A program made the translations under genes and the position numbers. DNA of 8,667 nt from an uncultured Methylococcaceae bacterium. Its GTDB lineage: Bacteria; Pseudomonadota; Gammaproteobacteria; Methylococcales; Methylomonadaceae. Positions 1 to 6,919 of this stretch are shown here, piece by piece. Position 1 is the first letter of the stretch. Each line of letters opens with the position of its first letter. Under the pieces are notes generated by a model, which did not search any database, was not told where the DNA came from, and saw only the letters and a list, made by a program, of their open reading frames with translations. The stretch is from assembly GCA_913009515.1 (NCBI GenBank), contig CAJVYO010000059.1:1-8667 (forward strand). The letters run 5' to 3'.

Positions 1-945
1 AATAGCTTATTTACTGATTTACAACATAGCCCAGTGCAACAAATTTTTTGGCATACCGTGTTTGTTATTGCGACGATGTATATTGTGTCAAAAGGTGTGG
101 CCGGTGGATTGGAAAAAACAGTGCGTTTTTTAATGCCAAGTTTATTTATTTTATTATTGTTGTTAGTGGCTTATGCGATGACCACCGATGGTTATCAGCA
201 AGGGTTTGAGTTTTTATTTAAGCCAGATTTTAGTGAAATGACAGCCGATAGTGTGTTAATTGCAATGGGGCATGCTTTTTTTACCTTAAGTTTGGGCATG
301 GGGGCAATTATGGTCTACGGCTCTTATTTACCTAAAGATATTTCGATTGCTAAAACCAGTATATTAATTGCAGGTGCAGATACCTTGGTCGCCTTATTAG
401 CTGGCTTGGCTATTTTTCCAATTGTATTTGCAAATGGCTTAGAAGTGGCATCAGGTCCGGGATTAATTTTCCAAACTTTACCGTTTGCATTCGGTAATAT
501 GACCGGTGGTTGGTTATTTGGCGTGTTGTTCTTTGTGCTATTAGTTTTCGCCGCCTTATCTTCTGCTATTTCATTAATTGAGCCTGCAGTTGCTTGGTGG
601 GTTGAGCGTTTTGAAGTGAAGCGTCAACAAGCAAGTATTGTTATGGGGGCTGCCGTTTGGGTTTTAGGTTTAGGCACGGTGTTTTCATTTAATGAAGGAG
701 CCACAACATTATTCGGTTTGAACTTTTTTGAATTATTGGATTATTTAACAGCGAATATTATGTTGCCATTAGGTGGACTGTTTATTGCCTTGTTTGCAGG
801 GCGAGTAATGTTAAAACAGCATAGTGAAGCTGAATTAGCCTTAGAAAATCCACAGCATTATGTTGTTTGGAAGTTTTTAGTGAGTTACATCGCTCCAGCG
901 GCGGTTTTTATCGTATTTTTGAACGTATTAGGAGTTTTTGGCTAA
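1..945 (+). CDS. Sodium-dependent transporter, NSS/SNF family (3' part, start outside window)
   Basis: This is the C-terminal part (314 residues) of an inner-membrane sodium-coupled symporter of the neurotransmitter:sodium symporter family (LeuT fold), which imports amino acids or similar small solutes. The frame is open from base 1, so the GTG at 34 is an internal Val codon and not the start; the N-terminal helices with most substrate and sodium contacts lie upstream. Visible family marks are SKGVAGGLEK followed by a hydrophobic helix, PDFSEM, the helix HAFFTLSLGMG, and FAALSSAISLIEP (bases 547-585). The last aligns with LeuT helix 8, where the Thr/Ser pair of the Na2 site appears here as Ser-Ser. 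Several further membrane segments follow, up to the C-terminal AAVFIVFLNVLGVFG. The stop codon overlaps the ratA start by one base (TAATG), which implies coupling. The substrate cannot be told from the sequence. Confidence 0.9.
   Translation, partial: NSLFTDLQHSPVQQIFWHTVFVIATMYIVSKGVAGGLEKTVRFLMPSLFILLLLLVAYAMTTDGYQQGFEFLFKPDFSEMTADSVLIAMGHAFFTLSLGMGAIMVYGSYLPKDISIAKTSILIAGADTLVALLAGLAIFPIVFANGLEVASGPGLIFQTLPFAFGNMTGGWLFGVLFFVLLVFAALSSAISLIEPAVAWWVERFEVKRQQASIVMGAAVWVLGLGTVFSFNEGATTLFGLNFFELLDYLTANIMLPLGGLFIALFAGRVMLKQHSEAELALENPQHYVVWKFLVSYIAPAAVFIVFLNVLGVFG
930..934 (+). promoter_or_regulatory. Ribosome binding site of ratA
   Basis: AGGAG lies inside the end of the transporter gene, 10 bases before the ATG at 945. 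It supports 945 as the ratA start over the longer in-frame possibility at 867. It is the only strong Shine-Dalgarno sequence I see at a gene start in this window. Confidence 0.6.
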
Positions 946-1376
946 TGACCACGGTTGCAAAAAGTGCATTAGTTAAATATTCTGCACAACAGATGTTTGA
1001 ATTAGTCGATAATATTGAGCGTTATCCTGAATTCTTACCTTGGTGTCAGGGTAGTCGTATTATTAAGCGTGAAGATAATATTGTTGAGGCTGAATTACAA
1101 ATTGCGAAAGGGGGCTTTAATAAGGCTTTTGCGACACGTAATATTAATGAAAAAAATAAAATTCGCATGTCTTTGCTGGAAGGCCCTTTTTCATCTTTAG
1201 AAGGGCAATGGACATTCTCGGCGTTGCGTGAAGATGCCAGTAAAATATCGCTAGATTTAGAATTTGAAATTAACGGTGTATTAGCAAATTTTGCTTTTGG
1301 CTCGGTGTTTAATCAAATTTGTAACACGATGGTGACTTCATTTACTGAACGGGCAAAGGTTGTGTACTGTAGATAG
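945..1376 (+). CDS. ratA: RatA family protein (START/COQ10-like, ribosome association toxin / ubiquinone-binding type)
   Basis: The 143-residue protein is a single START/SRPBCC (polyketide cyclase/dehydrase-like) domain. Conserved stretches shared with E. coli RatA include ALVKYSAQQMFELVDNIERY, PEFLPWCQGSRI, ATRN, the GPFSSLEGQW segment, and the C-terminal FNQICNTMVTSFTERAKVVY. E. coli RatA (PasT) has been reported to block 70S ribosome assembly when overproduced. The eukaryotic homologue Coq10 binds ubiquinone, and many workers regard that as the ancestral role. The start at 945 is chosen because it has an AGGAG ribosome binding site, gives the usual family length, and overlaps the upstream stop by one base. 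An in-frame ATG at 867 would add 26 residues that only read the transporter gene in another frame. A strong terminator lies 26 bases after the stop. Confidence 0.93.
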   Translation: MTTVAKSALVKYSAQQMFELVDNIERYPEFLPWCQGSRIIKREDNIVEAELQIAKGGFNKAFATRNINEKNKIRMSLLEGPFSSLEGQWTFSALREDASKISLDLEFEINGVLANFAFGSVFNQICNTMVTSFTERAKVVYCR

Positions 1377-1401
1377 AGTAATGGTTATTATTCAGCGATA
1401 C

Positions 1402-1437
1402 AAAAAGGCGTTCTTGCGTAAGCAGAACGCCTTTTTT
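1402..1437 (+). terminator. Intrinsic terminator after ratA, probably bidirectional
   Basis: Bases 1402-1414 (AAAAAGGCGTTCT) and 1424-1436 (AGAACGCCTTTTT) are perfect reverse complements, and six T residues run from 1432 to 1437. The apex can refold as TGC-GTAA-GCA (1415-1424) with T1414 bulged, which places a GNRA-type GUAA tetraloop on top of the stem. The A-run on the left arm would give a U-tract on the opposite strand, so it could stop transcripts from both directions. It ends the transporter-ratA unit before rnfH. Confidence 0.9.
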
Positions 1438-1592
1438 ATTGATAGATGAAATTTTTTATTCAATAAATGCTTTAGGTGGTCGATAACTCTTAGAGAGTGA
1501 AATAGGTATAGGCTCAAACTAATTGAAAATAAAAGATTTTTGTTGTTGATTAGGCGTTATGTGATGTTCTTCAGAGTATAGAGCATATTTAT

Positions 1593-1874
1593 ATGATAAA
1601 AGTAGAAGTGGCTTATGCTTTAGCAGAGCAGCAAAAAATCATCACCTTAGAGGTTAATGAGAGTTGTAGTATTAAAGATGCTATAGAAGCATCAGGAATT
1701 TTAAATGCTTTTCTAGAAATTGATATCAATAAGCAAAAAGTCGGTATTTTTGGTCAAATTTTTCCAATGACAAAAATATTGCAAGCAAATGATAGGGTCG
1801 AGATTTATAGAAATTTAATTATAGACCCGATGGTGGCACGTAGAAATAGAGCGGAGGAACAGGCTAAAGACTAA
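1593..1874 (+). CDS. rnfH: RnfH family ubiquitin-like protein
   Basis: The 93-residue protein belongs to the RnfH family (formerly UPF0125), which has a beta-grasp (ubiquitin/ThiS-like) fold. Family marks are the N-terminal VEVAYAL, SIKDAIEASGI, KVGIFGQ, and the signature DRVEIYRNLIIDP followed by a basic ARRNRAE tail. In E. coli, rnfH (ratB/pasI) follows ratA and was proposed as its antitoxin; that role is disputed and the molecular function is unknown. Here the two genes are 216 bases apart with a terminator between, so rnfH needs its own promoter or read-through. I see no convincing -35/-10 pair in 1438-1592 and no strong ribosome binding site before the ATG. The start gives the normal family length. 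Four of its five Arg codons are AGA/AGG, unlike ratA. Confidence 0.92.
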   Translation: MIKVEVAYALAEQQKIITLEVNESCSIKDAIEASGILNAFLEIDINKQKVGIFGQIFPMTKILQANDRVEIYRNLIIDPMVARRNRAEEQAKD

Positions 1875-1928
1875 TTTATGCTAGTTCGTTTTTTCATTTA
1901 CTTAAATAAAAATAAATAGTTATGACAA

Positions 1929-2972
1929 ATGAGTAACCTAATTATAGATTCATTCTTTATTACTGTTCTGGTTATTTTAGTCTGTTATCCCATTGCTATA
2001 AAGATGAGGCTAATTGACCAGCCTTGTAGTAGGAAACAACATAGTGGTGAAATTCCATTGATAGGTGGGGTTAGTCTTTATTTTTGCCTAATGATAATGG
2101 CTTATTGGCTACCTATAAGTAATTATGCTTATTTATCAGCTGCAACATTAATTGTTATCTCTGGTATTTTAGATGATTATAAAAACATTAGTTTTAAAAT
2201 AAGGTTATCAACGGAAATTATTGCAGTTCTTATTATTATTTATGAGGGCGGGGTAAAAATAACCAGTTTGGGTGATATATTCGGATTTGGCGAACTACAA
2301 TTAGGGCAGTTTTCAACGATATTTACGATCTTTGCAGTTGTTGGTGGTATTAATGCTTTCAATATGATGGATGGTATCGATGGATTAGCTGGAAGTTTAG
2401 CGGTTATTATATTGAGCTTGATATTACTAAGTAGCTTTGGAAATGAAAATATTATGATGCTATGTCTTATATTGATTTCCTCTATTATGGCTTTTTTAGC
2501 TTTTAATTTACGCCTATTTAAAAGACAGCACGCGGTTATATTTCTAGGTGATACCGGCAGTATGCTAATAGGATTTTCTATTAGTTATTTAGTTGTTTTA
2601 ATATCACAAGCAGAGATAAATGCTATTAATCCAGTAACTGCACTATGGATTATGGCACTACCACTAGTAGATGCTGTAGCAGTGATATTACGTCGATTAA
2701 AAAAAGGCTCATGTCCTTTTTCTGCAGATAGAGAACATTTACACCATATATTACCTTTAGCCGGCTATAGTGTTAATCAAACTGTTATGATTATGTCGTT
2801 GTTATGCTTTATTTTTGGTGCTGTTGGTATTGTAAGCGATGTTATTTTTGATGTGCCTGAGTGGTTGATGTTTTATTTATTTTTACTGTTATTTTATGTG
2901 TATTATAAATGGGTCGTTATCAGTGCTAGAGTGCGGTATTCAGTGCAAAATAAAAAAGTAGTATATGAATAG
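1929..2972 (+). CDS. wecA: WecA-like undecaprenyl-phosphate N-acetylhexosamine-1-phosphate transferase
   Basis: This integral membrane enzyme of the MraY/WecA (glycosyltransferase 4) superfamily transfers a sugar-1-phosphate, usually GlcNAc-1-P from UDP-GlcNAc, to undecaprenyl phosphate, which starts a polysaccharide repeat unit. The 347 residues hold about ten or eleven hydrophobic segments. Catalytic motifs present are LDDYKNISFKIR (Asp82-Asp83), NAFNMMDGIDGLAG (142-155), FLGDTGS (205-211), and the WecA-subfamily sequence ALPLVDAVAVILRRLKKG followed by DREHLHHI (267-274), where the His motif binds the UDP-sugar. Closeness to E. coli WecA in the last region favours WecA over MraY. The gene lies 54 bases after rnfH and 20 bases before the phosphatase gene. 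The ATG at 1929 has no Shine-Dalgarno sequence; a four-codon ORF (1922-1936) overlaps the start in another frame. Six of ten Arg codons are AGA/AGG. Donor-sugar specificity is inferred. Confidence 0.88.
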   Translation: MSNLIIDSFFITVLVILVCYPIAIKMRLIDQPCSRKQHSGEIPLIGGVSLYFCLMIMAYWLPISNYAYLSAATLIVISGILDDYKNISFKIRLSTEIIAVLIIIYEGGVKITSLGDIFGFGELQLGQFSTIFTIFAVVGGINAFNMMDGIDGLAGSLAVIILSLILLSSFGNENIMMLCLILISSIMAFLAFNLRLFKRQHAVIFLGDTGSMLIGFSISYLVVLISQAEINAINPVTALWIMALPLVDAVAVILRRLKKGSCPFSADREHLHHILPLAGYSVNQTVMIMSLLCFIFGAVGIVSDVIFDVPEWLMFYLFLLLFYVYYKWVVISARVRYSVQNKKVVYE

Positions 2973-2992
2973 TGTAGAGATTAAAGATTGCC

Positions 2993-3427
2993 ATGTTTAA
3001 TAATATTCTTATCGTTTGTATTGGTAATATTTGTCGTAGCCCGATGGCTCAAGGTTTATTTGTAGATGCTTTTAAAGATAATGCTAGTTATACCATTAGA
3101 TCAGCAGGTTTAAGTGCCTTAGTAGGTCAAACACCTGATAAATTAGCATGTGAACTAATGTTAAACAAAGGCATTGATATATCTAGTTATATTGCCTGTC
3201 AATTAAATACTGAAATGATTATAGCCGCAGATATTATTTTAGTCATGGATCAGGTTCAGCAAGATATTATTACTTCTAAAGAGATGAGTGCAAAAGGTAA
3301 AATATTTAGAGTAGGTGAATGGAGTGGTTTTGATATACCGGATCCTTATAAAAAAGACCTAGCACATTTTGAAAATTCTTTACAGTTAATTGAACTAGGC
3401 CTTGGTCAATGGATTAAAAAATTTTAG
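2993..3427 (+). CDS. wzb: Low-molecular-weight protein-tyrosine phosphatase (Wzb type)
   Basis: The 144-residue cytoplasmic phosphatase carries the P-loop CIGNICRSPMAQ with catalytic Cys9 and Arg15, followed by RSAGLSAL and the general-acid loop DPY (Asp117-Tyr119). In capsule and exopolysaccharide loci this enzyme removes phosphate from the C-terminal tyrosines of the Wzc kinase, and this cycle is needed for polymer assembly. Its position between the initiating transferase and wza-wzc supports that role over arsenate reductase, which shares the fold but needs further cysteines. The order wzb-wza-wzc differs from the enterobacterial wza-wzb-wzc. The gap from the upstream gene is 20 bases, with only a weak purine stretch before the ATG. 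All catalytic residues are present and the length is normal. Confidence 0.92.
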   Translation: MFNNILIVCIGNICRSPMAQGLFVDAFKDNASYTIRSAGLSALVGQTPDKLACELMLNKGIDISSYIACQLNTEMIIAADIILVMDQVQQDIITSKEMSAKGKIFRVGEWSGFDIPDPYKKDLAHFENSLQLIELGLGQWIKKF

Positions 3428-3489
3428 ATATATCGATTGCTGTCGCTAACTAGAGTTAGATTTTAATGGTTTTTTGAATACAAGAAATA

Positions 3490-4662
3490 ATGACTATATT
3501 TACCGAAAAAAATTCTCAAAAAATAGCGTTAGCAGCATTTATTATTTCTAGTATTAATGGTTGTTCTGTTGTGCCAGGGATGCATATGGATCCCTTTTCC
3601 GATGAATCTAGCATATCAATGCCGGTGACAGAAAATAATGAGACACTTTTAAAATCACTAAATATAAAGACTATTACAGCTCAATTCATTATTGATTTAG
3701 AAAAAGATATTAATAATAGTAGTTTAGGTAAAGATAACGTTGCTAATCATTATTTTGATTATCGCATTGGCTCTAATGCACTTAAAGATGTTCCTGAGAA
3801 AAAAAGTTATCGACAATATCATGTAGGTCCACGGGATATTCTAAAGATTGTTGTTTGGGATCACCCAGAAATTACTACCCCTGCGAGTCAATTTATTGAA
3901 TCAGGAACCATGGTTGGTGAAGATGGCTCCTTTTTCTTTCCTTATGTGGGGGTTGTTCAAGCTGCCGGACGCACAGTAGAAGCGATTCGTGAAGAATTAA
4001 CGCAAAAATTATCTAAATATATAGAGCGGGTGCAACTAGATGTGCGTATGGGGTCTTATCGTAGTCAGAGAGCCTATATCGTTGGCGAAGTAAAATCACC
4101 TGGTATTCAATTGGTTAAAGATATTCCATTAACAGTATTAGAGGCGATTAATGGCTCTGGTGGGGTGACTACTGAGGCTGACCAGCGTAATATCAGTCTG
4201 ACACGTGAAGGAAAAATCTATAGCATTAATTTATTGGCACTCTATGAAGGCGGAGACATGAGTCAAAATGTGTTACTTAAACATGGCGACGTCTTGAATA
4301 TACCTGATAGAGAATTTAATAAAATTTTTGTACTGGGTGATGCAGGTGGCTCAGGGAAACCAATTTATATGAATAAAGGACGCATGACCTTAACTGAAGC
4401 AATTAGTGAAGCGGGCGGCCCTAATCAAGAAACCTCTGACCCAGCACGAATTTTTGTGTTTCGTGGTGGACTCGGTAAGCCAGAAATTTTTCATTTAGAT
4501 GCAAAATCTCCTGATGCTTTAATACTTGCCGATCGTTTTCCACTACAGCCTCGAGATGTTGTGTATTTAGATCGAGCTGAAGGTATCCGTTGGAATCAAA
4601 TTATTGGTCAAGTTCAGCCAACCATTGGTTTGGCACAATCAATACGCAGTTTAGTTAAATAA
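3490..4662 (+). CDS. wza: Polysaccharide export outer-membrane lipoprotein Wza
   Basis: Wza proteins form the octameric outer-membrane channel through which group 1-type capsule or exopolysaccharide leaves the cell, docking onto Wzc across the periplasm. The 390-residue product starts with a lipoprotein signal peptide. Its lipobox is SINGC (Cys25), with Asn at -2 (less common) and Ser at +2, consistent with outer-membrane sorting. The polysaccharide export domain (about 106-186) contains YHVGPRDILKIVVWDHPEIT, where the family usually has GPGD; the Gly is Arg115 here. Two SLBB domains follow (about 193-272, with AYIVGEVKSPG and LEAINGSGGVT, and about 278-362). The C-terminal segment (365-390) matches the amphipathic helix that forms the membrane pore in E. 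coli Wza. The gap of 62 bases from wzb holds only a weak hairpin. The next gene starts one base after the stop. Confidence 0.95.
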   Translation: MTIFTEKNSQKIALAAFIISSINGCSVVPGMHMDPFSDESSISMPVTENNETLLKSLNIKTITAQFIIDLEKDINNSSLGKDNVANHYFDYRIGSNALKDVPEKKSYRQYHVGPRDILKIVVWDHPEITTPASQFIESGTMVGEDGSFFFPYVGVVQAAGRTVEAIREELTQKLSKYIERVQLDVRMGSYRSQRAYIVGEVKSPGIQLVKDIPLTVLEAINGSGGVTTEADQRNISLTREGKIYSINLLALYEGGDMSQNVLLKHGDVLNIPDREFNKIFVLGDAGGSGKPIYMNKGRMTLTEAISEAGGPNQETSDPARIFVFRGGLGKPEIFHLDAKSPDALILADRFPLQPRDVVYLDRAEGIRWNQIIGQVQPTIGLAQSIRSLVK

Positions 4663-4663
4663 T

Positions 4664-6919
4664 ATGGCCAATGATTTTTTAAACAGCGACGCACATAATA
4701 ATTCAGCTGATAAGGATGAAGATATTGATTTAGGTGAATTAATAGCGGTTTTAATCGAAAGTAAATGGCTTATTATTGGCATAACGGTTATTGTTTTATT
4801 GATTGGTATAGCGAAAGTCTTACTGATAACACCTATCTATAAAGCGGATGCAATGCTGCAAGTGGAAGAAAGTGGACAAGCTTTAAATGCCTTAGGGCCA
4901 ATGTCTGAATTAATGGATAGCAATGTGCCTATTCAAGCCGAAATAGAAATTATTAAGTCCAGAATGATTTTAGGTGAAGCGGTTAAAAATTTAGGGATGG
5001 CTATCAGTGTTCAACCTAAACATTTTCCTGTTATTGGAAAAGCCTTCGTACATAATTTCCAGTTAAATAATCTTGATAAATTATCAGAACCGGTACTGGG
5101 TTACACTGACTATGCCTGGGGCGGTGAGAAGATTATAGTTGATACTTTTAATGTGCCGACGAGTTGGGAAGGCAAGCCCTTTATAGTGGTTGCTGGTGAG
5201 CAGGGCCGTTATCAGTTAAGAGATGCACAATATAAGCTTATTAGTAAGTCTAAAATAGGCAAACTATTACAACAACCTATTTCAAATGAATCAGAGCCTT
5301 TGCATTTGTTCATTTCGCAGCTTAAGGCCAGAGTAGGAACTCATTTTATATTATTAAAACAGCCTGAAGCTAATTTGATTAGCTTATTGCAAAGTACTCT
5401 ATCGGTTGTTGAAAAAGGTAAAGGCACAGGCATTCTGAGTTTTACCATAGAGTCGCGAACACCACTGTTGGCGATGAACATATTGAATGAAATTGCTAAT
5501 ATTTATGTGCGTATTAATGCTGAACAAAAATCAGCAGAAGCTCAAAAAACATTACAATTTTTAGAGAAACAACTGCCACTGATTAAAGAGCAGCTTAATG
5601 TCGCTACCAGGGCATTAAATGACTACCGATTAGAAAAAGGCTCTATTAATTTGAGCATGGAAACGGAAAGTATTTTATCCGGCGTTGTGGCGAAAAAAAC
5701 GCAAATTACTATGTTGCATCAAAAATATGATGATTTGCGTCAAGGTTTTACACGTTCTCATCCTGCGGTTATTTCGATTAAAAAACAAATCAATCGCTTA
5801 AAATATCAATTAAAAGAATACAATACTGCTATTTCCAGCTTACCTGAAAAACAACAAGTTATTTTACGTCTTTCTCGTGATGTAAAAGTTAATACGGAAC
5901 TTTACACGCGTTTACTCAATAACTTGCAAACACTGAAAGTAGCTAAAGCGGGGACGATTAGCGATGTGCGTATTATTGATTATGCAATATTACCTCGTAC
6001 ACCGATTAATCCTCATAAAGTATTAATTATTTTAATTGCACTGATAGCAGGTCTTTTATTAAGCATTGTGATTGTGTTTATTCGTAACCTCTTAAATCAT
6101 GGTATTGAAAATCCTGAAATTATAGAAAGTAAGCTTAATTTAGCGGTTTATGCCACCGTGCCGCATAGTGAGATTCAGAAAAAATTATCAGACACCTTAA
6201 AAAAGCATAAAGGTCAGGGTAATTTGCCGATGGTTTTGGGCTTAGAAAATAATAAAGATTTAGCCATAGAAAGTTTAAGAAGTTTACGCACCACTCTACA
6301 TTTTGCTTTTCTCGAAGCAAAAAATAATGTCATTATGATTACGGGACCTAGTCCAGGTGTTGGTAAAACCTTTGTGTCTACAAATTTAGCGATTGTATTG
6401 GCGCAAGCAGAAAAAAAAGTGTTGCTGATTGATGCCGATTTACGTAAAGGTATCTTAAATAAAATACTGGGAATCAAACGGGAACATGGATTATCAGAAG
6501 TTATTTCAAATGATATTCCTCCAGCAGAAGCGATTCATACGCTTACTGATGCAAATATAGATTTTATGTCTACAGGTATATTGCCACCGAATCCTTCTGA
6601 ATTATTATTGCATGATCGTCTTAAAATATTGCTAGATAAACTGGTGCATCATTATGATTATATTATTATTGATTCTCCGCCAATTTTAGCCGTAACCGAT
6701 GCAGCGATTTTAGGTAGTGTTGCCAGTGCAACACTGATGGTGGTAAAAGCGGGTCAACATCCGATAAGAGAATTGCAGTTGAGTATTAAACGTTTACAAC
6801 AAAATAATGTTGAAATTAAAGGTGTTATTTTTAATGATGTGATTAGTTCCGCATCGGGATATGGCTATGGTTATGGAAAATATACTTATCAATACAACTA
6901 TGATGATACAAAAAAATGA
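4664..6919 (+). CDS. wzc: Tyrosine autokinase / polysaccharide co-polymerase Wzc
   Basis: This inner-membrane BY-kinase controls chain length and export together with Wza and Wzb. The 751 residues comprise a Wzz/chain-length domain with TM1 at about 34-56, a long periplasmic region with predicted coiled coil (about 285-425), the proline motif LPRTPINP (443-450) leading into TM2 (about 452-476), and a cytoplasmic kinase. Kinase motifs are the oligomerisation motif ESLRSLR (536-542, EX2RX2R), Walker A GPSPGVGKT (561-569), Walker A' VLLIDADLRKG (586-596) and Walker B YIIIDSPP (666-673). The tail carries seven tyrosines at 733, 735, 737, 740, 742, 744 and 746, the expected autophosphorylation cluster and Wzb substrate. 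All key residues are intact, and the protein is slightly longer than E. coli Wzc (720). The start is one base after wza and the stop overlaps the next start by ATGA, so translation is probably coupled on both sides. Confidence 0.95.
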   Translation: MANDFLNSDAHNNSADKDEDIDLGELIAVLIESKWLIIGITVIVLLIGIAKVLLITPIYKADAMLQVEESGQALNALGPMSELMDSNVPIQAEIEIIKSRMILGEAVKNLGMAISVQPKHFPVIGKAFVHNFQLNNLDKLSEPVLGYTDYAWGGEKIIVDTFNVPTSWEGKPFIVVAGEQGRYQLRDAQYKLISKSKIGKLLQQPISNESEPLHLFISQLKARVGTHFILLKQPEANLISLLQSTLSVVEKGKGTGILSFTIESRTPLLAMNILNEIANIYVRINAEQKSAEAQKTLQFLEKQLPLIKEQLNVATRALNDYRLEKGSINLSMETESILSGVVAKKTQITMLHQKYDDLRQGFTRSHPAVISIKKQINRLKYQLKEYNTAISSLPEKQQVILRLSRDVKVNTELYTRLLNNLQTLKVAKAGTISDVRIIDYAILPRTPINPHKVLIILIALIAGLLLSIVIVFIRNLLNHGIENPEIIESKLNLAVYATVPHSEIQKKLSDTLKKHKGQGNLPMVLGLENNKDLAIESLRSLRTTLHFAFLEAKNNVIMITGPSPGVGKTFVSTNLAIVLAQAEKKVLLIDADLRKGILNKILGIKREHGLSEVISNDIPPAEAIHTLTDANIDFMSTGILPPNPSELLLHDRLKILLDKLVHHYDYIIIDSPPILAVTDAAILGSVASATLMVVKAGQHPIRELQLSIKRLQQNNVEIKGVIFNDVISSASGYGYGYGKYTYQYNYDDTKK

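Noticed and set aside
34..36. GTG as the start of the transporter gene
   Set aside because: The frame is open back to base 1 and the preceding residues fit an NSS protein; the visible part lacks the family's N-terminal helices, so the gene begins upstream of the window.
867..944. In-frame upstream start for ratA
   Set aside because: The added 26 residues only read the transporter gene in another frame; 945 has an AGGAG site, a one-base stop/start overlap and the normal RatA length.
945..1874. ratA-rnfH as a functional toxin-antitoxin module
   Set aside because: The two families are present, but they are separated by a strong terminator and the antitoxin role of RnfH is not established; listed as individual genes.
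3446..3475. Terminator or attenuator before wza (CTAAC-TAGA-GTTAG, then T-rich)
   Set aside because: The stem is only 5 bp with two G-C pairs and the T-runs are interrupted; too weak to call in AT-rich DNA.
6135..6477. Minus-strand ORFs inside wzc
   Set aside because: They lie opposite the well-conserved kinase domain, have no ribosome binding site and resemble no family I know; they are shadows of the coding strand.
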